Of a stretch of DNA of 64,000 bases, positions 1 to 9,673 are shown piece by piece. A model generated the notes under the pieces. It did no database searches. It saw only the letters and a list, made by a program, of their open reading frames with translations, and was not told the origin of the DNA. This DNA comes from RGIG6919 sp045531905 (GTDB taxonomy: Bacteria > Bacillota > Clostridia > Lachnospirales > Lachnospiraceae): the NCBI GenBank assembly GCA_045531905.1, contig JAZSEY010000026.1, positions 168,382 through 232,381 on the forward strand, read 5' to 3'. Each line of letters opens with the position of its first letter. Positions within the stretch are counted from its first letter, which is position 1. The position numbers and the translations under genes are program-made.

Positions 1-554
1 TATTTGAAGAAACTAATAATAAATGAAATAAACAATAATACAGCAAATACTGTACCCATACCCATGAGTGTATTCATTCCAGCCTGCTTAATATAATATC
101 CCATAGAGTAAACAGACTGAATTGTAATCTCAGTAGCTACATATGGTAAAATCTCATCTGCATTTTGGTATACATCCTTATAATCATATACACTGTTTGG
201 TTCATAAGTAAATACCGCTTCTACATCGTTCTTTTCGAAAGCACATAAGAGAATAATCTCAATGCTGTCTTCTTTTTCCGTAAATTGTGTTTCCTTCAAA
301 GAAACATAAGCGCCTGATTCTTCATAAGCTGTAACAAGATTTGACACTGCACCAGAAAACGGTTCCTCACCCTGAGCAATTGTATACTTCTGACCTGATT
401 CAGATAAATTCAACATATACTCAAGATTTGTTTTTGCATTGTCAATTAAACGCTGCTGGTCATATTCATATGGAAGACCAGTATCCTTACCACAGCCTGT
501 CACAGAAAAAACAACCGCTATCATCATTAATAATAATACACGAAATTTTTTCAT
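1..554 (-). CDS. OadG-like sodium-pump decarboxylase gamma subunit, lipoprotein form (3' end outside window)
   Basis: The frame starts at ATG 554 behind a GAGAGGGG ribosome binding site and runs off the left edge. The first 21 residues form a lipoprotein signal ending in VTGC (Cys21 lipidated). About 140 residues of probable extracytoplasmic domain follow, then a membrane segment containing MNTLMGMGTVFAVLLF, close to the start of OadG/MmdD subunits of biotin-dependent Na+-pumping decarboxylases. OadG proteins normally begin with this helix; here it is preceded by an exported domain. The gene starts 15 bases after the carboxyltransferase gene, so the two are probably cotranscribed, and biotin carrier and beta subunit genes would be expected beyond the edge. 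The family assignment rests on the helix motif and the neighbour. The function of the exported part is unknown. Confidence 0.7.
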   Translation of the reverse strand, partial: MKKFRVLLLMMIAVVFSVTGCGKDTGLPYEYDQQRLIDNAKTNLEYMLNLSESGQKYTIAQGEEPFSGAVSNLVTAYEESGAYVSLKETQFTEKEDSIEIILLCAFEKNDVEAVFTYEPNSVYDYKDVYQNADEILPYVATEITIQSVYSMGYYIKQAGMNTLMGMGTVFAVLLFISFIISFFK

Positions 555-569
555 TTAGCTGCCCCTCTC

Positions 570-1997
570 TTAGATTGCACCATGCTTCTTGTATGGTCTA
601 TCTTCAGTCTTTGTATAGAGCATCTCGAATGATGCAATCAAACGCTTTCTGGTTGCATCTGGCTCGATAATGTCATCAACATAACCTCTTCTAGCAGCAG
701 ACTGTACATCTGCCTGTAATGAGTTATATTCTTTCTTCTTTTCATTGATAAATGCTGTCTTGTCATCAGCCTTAGCAAGTTCATCAGCAAAGATAATCTT
801 CACTGCCATCTCGCTATCCATCATACCAATCTTTGCACATGGCCAAGCAAACTCAATGTCATTTCCTAATGCCTTAGAGTTCATGGCTGTATAAGCTGTA
901 CCATATGCCTCACCGATTAAAAGATTTACCTTTGGCACTGTAGCGTTTGCAAAAGCATATGTAAGCTTTGCAACAGCCTTAGCAATCTTCTTCTCTGAAC
1001 ATACAGTTGCCTGGTAACCAGATACACTTGTTAATGTTAAAACTGGAATATTGAATGCATCACAGAATGTAACAAACTCAGCTGCAGCATTTGCACCCTG
1101 AACAGAAAGCTTATCACCACCGTCAGCTACCTGATTTGCTACACAACCGATTGTTGCACCATTTAACTTGATAAAACCAGTTACCATGTCTGGTGCAAAG
1201 TGAGCCTTTGTCTCAAAGAATACATTGTTATCAGCAATATTCTGTAATACTGCTCTTGCATCCTTGTTAAGACCATCTAAATTAGGAATCACACGGTTAA
1301 TATCATCTGTACAATCACAGAAACATGTATCATCCTCATTGCATGCTGGAAGCATGCTTACTAACTCGCGAACTTTTACAAGCACATCAGCATCTGTATC
1401 TGCTACTACATCTACAAGACCAGACTGCTCGCTGTGGAATGCAGCTGAAGCTGTATCCAACTTGCCCTCATAGTTGCCATCTAAAGCATTTGGGCTATTT
1501 ACAAAGAGCTTAGCATCTTCCTTTGTCATAAATACAAAATCAGATAACGCAGGAATCACAGCAGCACCACCGCCACAAGTACCGAACAATGCAGTAATCT
1601 GTGGAACAACACCTGATGCCAATGACTGCTTCAAGTAGATGTCTCCAAATGCCTCTAAAGCATCTGTTGCCTCCTGTAATCTTAATCCCGCACAATCAAT
1701 CAGTCCAATCACAGGTGCACCAACCTTGATTGCCATATCGTACATCTTGCTAATCTTCTTAGCGTGCATCTCTCCGATAGCACCACCAAGAACTGTTGCA
1801 TCCTGGCTGTAAACATATACAAGGTTACCATTGATAGAACCTGAACCTGTTACAACGCCGTCTGCCGGTGTTTCTTTTTCTTGCATGTTGAAATCAGTAC
1901 TTCTTGCAGTAACATAAGAACCAATCTCAACAAAGCTTGAGTCATCAAGTAAAGAAGCAATTCTTTCCCTTGCTGACAACTGCGTCTTATTGCTCAT
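570..1997 (-). CDS. Acyl-CoA carboxyltransferase subunit of a biotin-dependent decarboxylase or carboxylase (MmdA/PccB family)
   Basis: The 475-residue protein has the two crotonase-like halves of the carboxyltransferase family. The N-terminal half contains YVYSQDATVLGGAIGEMHAKK and GLIDCAGLRLQEA; the glycine-rich loop FGTCGGGAAVIPAL follows. The C-terminal half contains TLTSVSGYQA. It should move CO2 between an acyl-CoA (methylmalonyl-, propionyl- or glutaconyl-CoA) and biotin. The OadG-like gene next to it favours a membrane decarboxylase in which decarboxylation drives Na+ export. An in-frame extension to 2096 exists, but it crosses a sigma-A promoter. ATG 1997 has GGAGG seven bases upstream and begins MSNKTQLSARERI, so it is chosen. 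The substrate cannot be read from the sequence. Confidence 0.85.
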   Translation of the reverse strand: MSNKTQLSARERIASLLDDSSFVEIGSYVTARSTDFNMQEKETPADGVVTGSGSINGNLVYVYSQDATVLGGAIGEMHAKKISKMYDMAIKVGAPVIGLIDCAGLRLQEATDALEAFGDIYLKQSLASGVVPQITALFGTCGGGAAVIPALSDFVFMTKEDAKLFVNSPNALDGNYEGKLDTASAAFHSEQSGLVDVVADTDADVLVKVRELVSMLPACNEDDTCFCDCTDDINRVIPNLDGLNKDARAVLQNIADNNVFFETKAHFAPDMVTGFIKLNGATIGCVANQVADGGDKLSVQGANAAAEFVTFCDAFNIPVLTLTSVSGYQATVCSEKKIAKAVAKLTYAFANATVPKVNLLIGEAYGTAYTAMNSKALGNDIEFAWPCAKIGMMDSEMAVKIIFADELAKADDKTAFINEKKKEYNSLQADVQSAARRGYVDDIIEPDATRKRLIASFEMLYTKTEDRPYKKHGAI

Positions 1998-2067
1998 TTT
2001 TTGACCTCCGTTAAAGTTTATTTTATGGCTTCTTAAAAAAGAGAAAACCAATTTTCTGCCAATTGTA

Positions 2068-2096
2068 ATTGTATATCTTTTCCTAAAAATAAGCAA
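2068..2096 (-). promoter_or_regulatory. Sigma-A promoter of the carboxyltransferase gene
   Basis: On the minus strand TTGCTT (2091-2096) and TACAAT (2068-2073) are separated by exactly 17 bases, with a second TACAAT directly after. The predicted leader is about 60 nt. This shows that the upstream in-frame extension of the coding region is not translated. Confidence 0.7.
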
Positions 2097-2126
2097 GGAT
2101 AAAATCGTAAGAAATTCGAAAAAAAC

Positions 2127-2157
2127 AAAAGAGTTTTCGAAACAGAAAACTCTTTTT
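2127..2157 (-). terminator. Intrinsic terminator after pncC
   Basis: The 12-bp stem AAAAGAGTTTTC / GAAAACTCTTTT (loop GAAACA) is followed on the minus strand by a T-rich run. It lies eight bases past the pncC stop codon and separates the pgsA-pncC run from the decarboxylase genes. Confidence 0.8.
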
Positions 2158-2164
2158 TACAAAA

Positions 2165-2647
2165 TCAATCATTATTTTGTTTTGTGATACATCGATACAC
2201 CAAAGTCAGTGCATTTTTAACGGTCAGTTCTCGTATTTCGGTCCGATCACCTTCAAAATGAAATTCTTTCACTTTGACCTTACCATCATAGTAACAACCC
2301 ATAAAAACAGTACCAACTGGCTTTTCATCTGTACCGCCATCCGGACCTGCTATACCGGTAACCGAAATTGCTACATCAGCCTTAGCTCTTTTAGCAGCAC
2401 CTTTTGCCATCTGTTTTGCAACCTGTTTTGACACTGCTCCATATTTTTTTAAGGTCCGCTTCTTCACACCAAGCAAATCTCGTTTGGCTTCGTTGGCATA
2501 AGTGATAAAACCTTGATGAAATACCGAAGAAACACCTGAAACATTCACTAAGGTCGCACCAATCATACCACCGGTGCAAGACTCTGCGGTGGTAATCACC
2601 AATCCCTCTTCTATCAGTTTTGCAACAACTTTTTCTTCTAAGTTCAT
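2165..2647 (-). CDS. pncC: Nicotinamide-nucleotide amidohydrolase (CinA C-terminal domain protein)
   Basis: A 160-residue stand-alone CinA C-terminal domain. It has the catalytic segment TTAESCTGGMIGATLV near residue 20 and GIAGPDGGTDEKPVGTV near residue 98, both typical of NMN deamidases, which convert NMN to NaMN plus ammonia in pyridine nucleotide salvage. The N-terminal nucleotide pyrophosphatase domain of full-length CinA is absent, as in many bacteria. It lies 14 bases after pgsA; pgsA-cinA is a common Firmicute order, often followed by recA, but recA is about 20 kb away here. It is probably the last gene of the uppP-ftsK-fhs-rimO-pgsA run, with a terminator directly downstream. Confidence 0.9.
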   Translation of the reverse strand: MNLEEKVVAKLIEEGLVITTAESCTGGMIGATLVNVSGVSSVFHQGFITYANEAKRDLLGVKKRTLKKYGAVSKQVAKQMAKGAAKRAKADVAISVTGIAGPDGGTDEKPVGTVFMGCYYDGKVKVKEFHFEGDRTEIRELTVKNALTLVYRCITKQNND

Positions 2648-2661
2648 GTGTTTCCCTCACA

Positions 2662-3195
2662 CTAATCCTTTAATACATCTTTATTCTTACTCAAATAGTC
2701 AACCAAAGAAATTACTGTCAAAGCAAGCGCTGTATATATCAAGACGTTCTCAATAACAGTAAACACGGTGCCACCAATATTTAAAATGACAACACAGATC
2801 ATAACCATTTGAATGGCAGTCTTCACCTTGCCCCACCAGCCGGCAGCAATTACAACACCTTTATCTGCTGCAACCAGTCTAAATCCACTAATAATGAAAT
2901 CTCTCGCAATAATCACAATTACAATCCAACTGGCAATTCGACCCATACCTACAAATGCAATTAGCGCTGAACACACTAATAATTTGTCAGCTAATGGGTC
3001 CATAAATTTTCCAAAATTAGTTACCAAGTTATGCTTTCTTGCAAGATATCCATCAAACCAATCTGTCAAACTTGCAATCACAAACAAAGCAAACGCCACC
3101 CATTTTCCACCTGGTATACCCGGAACCATCAGGAATACCAAAAAGAATGGAATCATAATCACTCTTAAAATCGTTAGTTTATTCGGTAAATTCAT
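2662..3195 (-). CDS. pgsA: CDP-diacylglycerol-glycerol-3-phosphate 3-phosphatidyltransferase
   Basis: The 177-residue membrane protein carries the CDP-alcohol phosphatidyltransferase signature: DWFDGYLARK, then G and D/D at the usual spacing in FGKFMDPLADK (around residues 45-70). It makes phosphatidylglycerophosphate, the first committed step of phosphatidylglycerol and cardiolipin synthesis. Several hydrophobic helices follow the motif. ATG 3195 has GGAG nine bases upstream. An alternative TTG at 3210 would add five residues (MECCV) and has no better ribosome site. The start lies inside the last codons of rimO (17-base overlap), so translation is probably coupled. Confidence 0.92.
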   Translation of the reverse strand: MNLPNKLTILRVIMIPFFLVFLMVPGIPGGKWVAFALFVIASLTDWFDGYLARKHNLVTNFGKFMDPLADKLLVCSALIAFVGMGRIASWIVIVIIARDFIISGFRLVAADKGVVIAAGWWGKVKTAIQMVMICVVILNIGGTVFTVIENVLIYTALALTVISLVDYLSKNKDVLKD

Positions 3196-4516
3196 CACGC
3201 AACACTCCAATCAAATCATATTCATTACAATCGGTAATTTCTACAGAAACCATAGTACCAGACATCAACTCCCGATGACTATGGATAAATACATATCCAT
3301 CCACACTTGGAGCATCCATGTAACTGCGACCAACATAGACATCATCATCAAACAAATAGCCTTCCACCAAAACCTGATATGTATTGCCTATGTATCTCTG
3401 GTTTAATTCATAGGAAATCGCCTGCTGTAGTTCCATGATTGCATCCTGTCGTTCTTTCTTGATATCTTCATCAATCTGATTATCAAACTCAGCTGCAGGC
3501 GTGCCATCTTCTCTGGAATAGGTAAATGCACCTAAACGATTAAATTCCATCTCATCGATAAAATCCAACACTTCCTCGTGATGTGCTTCTGTTTCTCCAG
3601 GAAATCCCGTTATCAAGGTGGTACGAATTGCAATATCCGGCATCGCTAAACGCAGTGCATTTATTTTTTCAATAATTTCCTGCTTAGATATCTTCCTACC
3701 CATTCGCTTTAGAATCTCATCCGATGCATGCTGAATCGGCATATCTATGTAATGACAAATCTTTGGTTCTGATGCCATCACAGATATCAGTGCATCATCT
3801 ATCTCCTCCGGATAACAATACAATAAGCGAACCCATGCAAGCTCTTCAATGGCACAAAGTTGCTTTAACAACTCCGGAAGCATCTTTTTTCCGTATATAT
3901 CCACACCATAAATCGTCGTTTCCTGTGCTACTAATACCAATTCCTTTACACCCTCAGCAATTAGACGCTTCGCCGAGGCAACTAAATCTTCCATTGGCAC
4001 AGAACGGAACTTGCCTCGAAGTTTTGGAATCACACAGTAGGTACAGTATTTATTACAGCCCTCAGCAATCTTTAAATACGCCATATTGGCATTTGTTGTG
4101 ACCATTCTGTGCTCCGTTACTTTAGGCAAATAATTGATATCCTGGAATGTTTCTATATATTCTCCATGTTCGATGGCATTGACTGCATCCACAATACCCT
4201 CATAACTGGTAGTGCCTAAAATAGCGTCAATCTCAGGTATCTCATTTTTCATATCCTGCTGATACATTTGAGCCAAACATCCTGTCACAATCACGCCTTT
4301 TAAAAGCCCTTGTTTTTTTAACTCGCACATCTCCAGAATATTCTCGACACTTTCATCTTTAGCATCATGAATAAATGCACAGGTATTCACCACAACAATA
4401 TCAGCTTCCTGTTCTTCATTTGTTATGTCATGCCCAGCCTTAGTGAGCATGCCCAGCATTTCTTCACTATCTACCAGGTTCTTATCGCAGCCCAGTGACA
4501 CAAACAATATCTTCAT
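3179..4516 (-). CDS. rimO: Ribosomal protein S12 methylthiotransferase
   Basis: A 445-residue radical-SAM methylthiotransferase. The N-terminal MTTase domain has its three cysteines in SLGCDKN, NTCAFI and GCLAQ; the radical-SAM triad is in CNKYCTYC (near residues 153-160); a C-terminal TRAM domain ends the protein. RimO adds a methylthio group to a conserved aspartate of ribosomal protein S12. Length and the SLGCDKNLVDSE start fit RimO rather than MiaB. A GGAG site precedes the ATG. It sits 19 bases after fhs and overlaps pgsA, inside the same minus-strand run. Confidence 0.93.
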   Translation of the reverse strand: MKILFVSLGCDKNLVDSEEMLGMLTKAGHDITNEEQEADIVVVNTCAFIHDAKDESVENILEMCELKKQGLLKGVIVTGCLAQMYQQDMKNEIPEIDAILGTTSYEGIVDAVNAIEHGEYIETFQDINYLPKVTEHRMVTTNANMAYLKIAEGCNKYCTYCVIPKLRGKFRSVPMEDLVASAKRLIAEGVKELVLVAQETTIYGVDIYGKKMLPELLKQLCAIEELAWVRLLYCYPEEIDDALISVMASEPKICHYIDMPIQHASDEILKRMGRKISKQEIIEKINALRLAMPDIAIRTTLITGFPGETEAHHEEVLDFIDEMEFNRLGAFTYSREDGTPAAEFDNQIDEDIKKERQDAIMELQQAISYELNQRYIGNTYQVLVEGYLFDDDVYVGRSYMDAPSVDGYVFIHSHRELMSGTMVSVEITDCNEYDLIGVLRDEFTE

Positions 4517-4535
4517 ATTATTACTCCACTATCAA

Positions 4536-6206
4536 TTAGAATAAACCAACAATCTTACCTTCATCCGTTACATCTACATTTTCAGCAGCCGGAACCTTTG
4601 GAAGACCAGGCATAGTCATAATACTGCCACAAATGGCAACCACAAATCCTGCACCTGCACTTAAATATGCCTCTCTGATATTTACAGTGAAGCCTGTCGG
4701 TCTACCAAGTAATGTAGGATCATCAGAAAGTGAATACTGATTTTTTGCCATACACACAGGTAAATCTGTATATCCAAGACCTTCTATTGTTGCAAGTGCC
4801 TTCTCTGCTGCAGGTGAATAGGTAACACCATCTGCACCATAAATCTTCTTAGCAATCGTCTCAATCTTACCCTTTAATGGACCTTCTACATCATAGAGCA
4901 TCTTGAAATTGCTTTCTTTCTGTTCCAATGTCTCTATTACTTTATTTGCAAGCTCAATACCGCCTTCGCCACCTTTTTCCCAAACCTGAGAAAGTGCGAA
5001 TTCACAACCACGGTCTTCGCAGAACTTCTTAACAAAATCAAGCTCCGCCTCTGAATCTGACACAAACTGATTTAATGTCACAACAACTGGAACACCAAAT
5101 TGCTTTAAGTTCTCAATGTGCTTACCTAAATTAGAAATACCACGGCTAAGAGCTTCCAAATCAGGATTATTCAAATAACTCTTAGAAACACCACCGTTGT
5201 ATTTTAAAGCACGAACTGTAGCTACCAATACAACAGCATCCGGCTTCAAGCCTGATTTTCTACATTTGATATCAAAGAACTTCTCTGCACCTAAGTCAGC
5301 ACCAAAACCAGCTTCAGTCACAACAATATCAGCAAGTTTTAATGCCATCTTTGTTGCACGCACACTGTTACAACCATGTGCAATATTTGCAAATGGTCCA
5401 CCATGCACAATGGCAGGTGTATGCTCTAATGTCTGAATCAAATTAGGCTTAATTGCATCCTTTAAAAGTGCTGCCATAGCACCAACAGCATTTAAATCCT
5501 TCGCTGTAACTGGTGTAGAATCAGCAGTATACGCTACGATAATATTACCGAGACGTTCCTTTAAGTCTGCCATATCATTAGCCAAACATAAAATAGCCAT
5601 AATCTCAGACGCTACTGTGATAACAAAATGGTCTTCACGTACAAAACCATCCATCTTACTACCTAAACCAACTACTACATTTCTTAATACACGGTCATTC
5701 ATATCCACGCAACGCTTCCATGTAATCTGTCTTGTATCAATATTCAAAGCATTTCCCTGCTGGATATGATTATCAAGCATTGCTGCCAATAAATTATTTG
5801 CAGAAGTAATTGCATGGAAATCACCTGTAAAGTGCAAATTCAAGTCTTCCATCGGAACCACCTGTGAATAACCACCGCCAGCAGCTCCACCTTTTATACC
5901 AAAACATGGGCCAAGTGAAGGCTCACGAAGAGCAATCATAGCCTTTTTATTCAACTTTCCCAATGCCTGTCCCAAACCAACAGTAATGGTAGTCTTTCCT
6001 TCACCTGCAGGTGTAGGATTAATCGCAGTTACCAAAACTAACTTTCCATCTGGGTTATCCTTTACACGATTCATTAAATCATCAGAAAACTTAGCCTTAT
6101 ATTTACCATAGAATTCCAAATCATCCTCTGTAATTCCAACCTTTTCAGCCACTTCCTTAATCGGAAGCATCACTGCCTCCTGTGCAATTTCAATATCTGT
6201 TTTCAT
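4536..6206 (-). CDS. fhs: Formate-tetrahydrofolate ligase
   Basis: The 556-residue protein has the normal length for the family. The P-loop-like segment TPAGEGKTTITVGLGQALG lies near residue 65, followed by REPSLGPCFGIKGGAAGGGY. It joins formate to tetrahydrofolate using ATP, feeding one-carbon units to purine synthesis and, in acetogenic clostridia, to the methyl branch of the Wood-Ljungdahl pathway. ATG 6206 follows GAGGAG and begins MKTDIEIAQEA. An in-frame extension to 6224 reaches the ftsK stop codon and has no ribosome site. No THF riboswitch is visible in the 17-base gap to ftsK, so expression probably comes from the upstream run. Confidence 0.96.
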   Translation of the reverse strand: MKTDIEIAQEAVMLPIKEVAEKVGITEDDLEFYGKYKAKFSDDLMNRVKDNPDGKLVLVTAINPTPAGEGKTTITVGLGQALGKLNKKAMIALREPSLGPCFGIKGGAAGGGYSQVVPMEDLNLHFTGDFHAITSANNLLAAMLDNHIQQGNALNIDTRQITWKRCVDMNDRVLRNVVVGLGSKMDGFVREDHFVITVASEIMAILCLANDMADLKERLGNIIVAYTADSTPVTAKDLNAVGAMAALLKDAIKPNLIQTLEHTPAIVHGGPFANIAHGCNSVRATKMALKLADIVVTEAGFGADLGAEKFFDIKCRKSGLKPDAVVLVATVRALKYNGGVSKSYLNNPDLEALSRGISNLGKHIENLKQFGVPVVVTLNQFVSDSEAELDFVKKFCEDRGCEFALSQVWEKGGEGGIELANKVIETLEQKESNFKMLYDVEGPLKGKIETIAKKIYGADGVTYSPAAEKALATIEGLGYTDLPVCMAKNQYSLSDDPTLLGRPTGFTVNIREAYLSAGAGFVVAICGSIMTMPGLPKVPAAENVDVTDEGKIVGLF

Positions 6207-6223
6207 GATATTGTCTCCTCTCA

Positions 6224-8743
6224 TTATACATATTCGTCAACATACTGTTCAAATTCTTCCATAGACATTAAGACTTTTCTTGGTTTTGTTCCTTCTTCCG
6301 GACCTACAACACCAGCCTCATAAAGCTGGTCCATAATTCTGGCAGCTCTGTTAAAACCAATCTTATATACACGCTGTAACAAACCAATAGAAGCCTTATC
6401 CTTTTCGATAATGAACTTTCCAGCTTCTATAAAGTACTCATCTCGGTCATTTGCAGGGGCAGACTTACCACCTGCTGTCTGCTGTGATGATGCAGTCTCC
6501 ATCTGACTGGAAATATCTGTATCATACTGCGCTCCTGAACCTTGAGCCTTAATAAAATCAGTAACTGCAGAAACCTCTTCATCCGAAACAAATGCACCTT
6601 GTACACGTACAGGTTTTGGATAACCGGTCGGATAAAAGAGCATATCTCCCTTACCCAACAATTTTTCTGCACCCACCATATCTAAAATGGTTCTGGAATC
6701 CACACCGGAAGATACAGCAAATGCAATTCTCGATGGCACATTTGCCTTAATCAAACCAGTAATGACATCTACCGATGGTCTTTGTGTAGCAATTACTAAA
6801 TGAATACCCGCTGCTCTGGCAAGCTGTGACAGACGCACAATGGCATCTTCTACTTCGCCATGGGCTACCATCATTAAGTCCGCTAACTCATCTACAATAA
6901 CCACAATCTGAGGCATCTTCTTCGGCATGTTCTCAGGATCTACCTCACCGGTTCTTATTACTTCTTCTATTTTCTGGTTATAACCCTGTAAATTTCTAAC
7001 ATTATATTCCGCAAATGTCTGATAACGATTTGTCATCTCAATTACGGCCCAGTTAAGAGCGCCTGCTGCCTTCTTTGGATCAGTAACAACCGGCACCAAC
7101 AAATGAGGAATGCCATTATACACGGACAACTCCACCATCTTCGGATCAATCATAATCATCTTTACATCATCTGGATGCGCTTTGTAAAGAATACTCATAA
7201 TCAATGTGTTGATACACACAGACTTACCAGAACCGGTAGCACCTGCAATCAACAAGTGTGGCATCTTGGCAATGTCTGTTACCACTACTTGTCCACCAAT
7301 ATCCTTACCTACTGCAAAAGAGATATTAGAAGACGATTTTGCAAATTGATTTGATTCTATTAAATCTCTAAAACTTACAATTGAGTTTTCCTTGTTTGGA
7401 ACCTCAATACCAACCGCAGCTTTGCCTGGAATTGGAGCCTCAATACGGATATCCGCAGCGGCAAGATTTAATTTGATATCATCCGCTAAACCAACAATCT
7501 TACTAACCTTTACGCCCTGCTCCGGTTGCATCTCATATCGGGTAACAGCCGGACCACAGCTATAATCTGTAATTGTAACGTTGACACCAAAGTTCTTCAA
7601 TGTCTGCTGAAGTTTCATGGCTGTCTCACGAACATTTTCTTCCTGACTGCCACCTGAACTGCCCGCACTTTGCTTTAACAAATCCGGAGTTGGAAATTGA
7701 TATGTATCTCCTTCTCTTACCACAGAAGCAACTGGCATTGATGACTTAGTCTCAATATCTAAAGCAGATGTCTGATTTTGATTAGACGAAATTTCCTGTG
7801 TAACCTTTGCAGTTTCTTCTGCTGTTTCCATGGCAGACTGCTTTGTTCTCTTTCTGCGTCTCTTCACAGGCATTTCCTCAGAAACCATAACTTCATCATC
7901 ACTATTATCCTCAAAAGCCATTTGAATCTCATGAACTTCTTCATCCACCACCGGATGTCTGGATAAATCTTTTTTCTGTCCGATGATGCCTTTGTCAGTA
8001 TCTGCCGGCAACACACGAAGGGCATCAGCCATATTTATCCCTGTTTTCTGTTTTCTATGGAACGGATCATCCGGATCTGCTATCTGTTCTTTTTGTGAAT
8101 GATTATTCTTCTCTTGTTTATTTGCATTCTTTTGTTTTCTTGGTCGTTCTTCATCATCATACTGAGTTCGCAGCAAATCCACAAAAGAAATCTCTGCTAA
8201 GAGTATTATAAAAATAACTGCCAATACAGCCAGTACCAGGTATCCGCCAACAGCACCTAAGCCTTTTATCAATACATATGCCAGCATTCCACCAATCAAT
8301 CCGCCGCCGGTTTTTGCAGCGGCACTGTTCTTGTAAAACGCCAATACATTCTCTACATTGACACCAACCAACATCTGAATAAAAATGCCAATCACGAAAA
8401 GCAAAATGCCTGCATAAACAACTTTCTTCACAACGCGTGGCTTGTATTGATTAGAAATCAAAAATGCCGCACTGATAAATATGTAAATAGGAATTAAATA
8501 AGCGGTAAATCCAAATAAGCCAAACATCACATTACTAATAAAACCACCTATCACTCCACACAACCCGAAATTGCTCAGTTCCATAATCAGACACAGTGCA
8601 ATCAATACAAGTAACACAATCTCTTCACCGAAGGACGCCTCATCCGCAGGAATTGAATTTTGCTGCTTTTTAGATTTGGCAGAAGTAGTGCTCTTGCTGT
8701 TTTTAGTATTCGATTTTTTATTATGATTTGTAGACTTCTGCAT
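6224..8743 (-). CDS. DNA translocase FtsK/SpoIIIE
   Basis: An 839-residue septal DNA pump. Four membrane segments lie in residues 40-185. A long charged linker (190-345) follows, then the RecA-like motor with Walker A GATGSGKS at 501-508 and Walker B VVIVDELADLMM near 620. A C-terminal winged-helix gamma domain (about 770-835), which reads KOPS/SRS sequences, ends the protein. It moves chromosome DNA across the closing septum in division or sporulation; with one copy visible I cannot tell which role dominates. A GAGG site precedes ATG 8743. It lies between uppP and fhs with gaps of 11 and 17 bases. Confidence 0.93.
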   Translation of the reverse strand: MQKSTNHNKKSNTKNSKSTTSAKSKKQQNSIPADEASFGEEIVLLVLIALCLIMELSNFGLCGVIGGFISNVMFGLFGFTAYLIPIYIFISAAFLISNQYKPRVVKKVVYAGILLFVIGIFIQMLVGVNVENVLAFYKNSAAAKTGGGLIGGMLAYVLIKGLGAVGGYLVLAVLAVIFIILLAEISFVDLLRTQYDDEERPRKQKNANKQEKNNHSQKEQIADPDDPFHRKQKTGINMADALRVLPADTDKGIIGQKKDLSRHPVVDEEVHEIQMAFEDNSDDEVMVSEEMPVKRRRKRTKQSAMETAEETAKVTQEISSNQNQTSALDIETKSSMPVASVVREGDTYQFPTPDLLKQSAGSSGGSQEENVRETAMKLQQTLKNFGVNVTITDYSCGPAVTRYEMQPEQGVKVSKIVGLADDIKLNLAAADIRIEAPIPGKAAVGIEVPNKENSIVSFRDLIESNQFAKSSSNISFAVGKDIGGQVVVTDIAKMPHLLIAGATGSGKSVCINTLIMSILYKAHPDDVKMIMIDPKMVELSVYNGIPHLLVPVVTDPKKAAGALNWAVIEMTNRYQTFAEYNVRNLQGYNQKIEEVIRTGEVDPENMPKKMPQIVVIVDELADLMMVAHGEVEDAIVRLSQLARAAGIHLVIATQRPSVDVITGLIKANVPSRIAFAVSSGVDSRTILDMVGAEKLLGKGDMLFYPTGYPKPVRVQGAFVSDEEVSAVTDFIKAQGSGAQYDTDISSQMETASSQQTAGGKSAPANDRDEYFIEAGKFIIEKDKASIGLLQRVYKIGFNRAARIMDQLYEAGVVGPEEGTKPRKVLMSMEEFEQYVDEYV

Positions 8744-8754
8744 ATATTACCTCA

Positions 8755-9630
8755 CTACAATACAAAGTGTCCTACTACAGAGAATACGCCTGCTAACAGA
8801 CAATATACCGCAAAATACTTAAATTTGTTATTACGAACTAACTTTAAAACTGTTTTAATACAGATAAAACCAACCACACCGGAAATCACAGTACCAATGG
8901 CATAGTTTACAAGCATATCACCACTTACCTGTGTGATGCCACCATCCATTAACTGCAATACAACAGCACCTAACACAGCAGGAATAGACATAATAAAGGA
9001 ATACTTAACAGCAAATTCCTTTGTAAAACCACACGCCAAACAAGCTGTAATCGTACTACCGGAACGGGAAAGACCTGGTAAGGTTGCAATTCCCTGAATC
9101 GTTCCGACCTTCACGGCATCCTTATAAGTAGCCAATTCCTCATTCTTAGCGCCACCCGGTAATCTGTCTGCCATAAATAAGAAACAAGATGTTACAATTA
9201 AGCAAATACCAGGAATCAACAACATCTCTCCAGCTGAACCAATGACATCTTCTAATACAATACCTAAAATACCCGTAGGAATCGTACTGATAATCACCAT
9301 CATCACAAATCTACGGTATGGAGTATCTAACACAGTGCGATATGGCTTTTTATCTTTTGCAAACAAATTGGATACAAAAATTCCGACATTTACACACCAT
9401 AATCCTAAAATTGCAAAACCATTCACAACTAATTCCTTAATATCCTTCCAGTACGCAACAAAGATTGCCACCAGAGTACCAAAATGCAATAATACATCAA
9501 ACAACAAACCTGTTTCTGTATTCACATGAAATACATTTTTAAATATTGCTAAATGACCGGAACTAGATACAGGAAGAAACTCTGTCAATCCCTGAATCAA
9601 TCCCATAATAATAGCTTCAATTAACGACAT
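8755..9630 (-). CDS. uppP: Undecaprenyl-diphosphatase
   Basis: A 291-residue polytopic membrane protein of the BacA/UppP family. It contains GLTEFLPVSSSGHL at residues 15-28 and the second conserved motif PGLSRSGSTIT in the middle. It removes a phosphate from undecaprenyl pyrophosphate, recycling the lipid carrier for peptidoglycan and other wall polymers; overproduction gives bacitracin resistance in known species. It follows the tepA-like gene by 43 bases and precedes ftsK by 11 bases. Confidence 0.95.
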   Translation of the reverse strand: MSLIEAIIMGLIQGLTEFLPVSSSGHLAIFKNVFHVNTETGLLFDVLLHFGTLVAIFVAYWKDIKELVVNGFAILGLWCVNVGIFVSNLFAKDKKPYRTVLDTPYRRFVMMVIISTIPTGILGIVLEDVIGSAGEMLLIPGICLIVTSCFLFMADRLPGGAKNEELATYKDAVKVGTIQGIATLPGLSRSGSTITACLACGFTKEFAVKYSFIMSIPAVLGAVVLQLMDGGITQVSGDMLVNYAIGTVISGVVGFICIKTVLKLVRNNKFKYFAVYCLLAGVFSVVGHFVL

Positions 9631-9673
9631 ACACTTATCCTCTTTTCCTATTTTTCACTTTTTCGCATACAGA

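Noticed and set aside
341..670. Plus-strand frame of 109 residues near the left edge
   Set aside because: It is antisense to the OadG-like and carboxyltransferase genes, with no ribosome site or family pattern.
1998..2096. N-terminal extension of the carboxyltransferase
   Set aside because: It contains the -35 and -10 elements of the gene's own promoter, and a perfect ribosome site serves ATG 1997.
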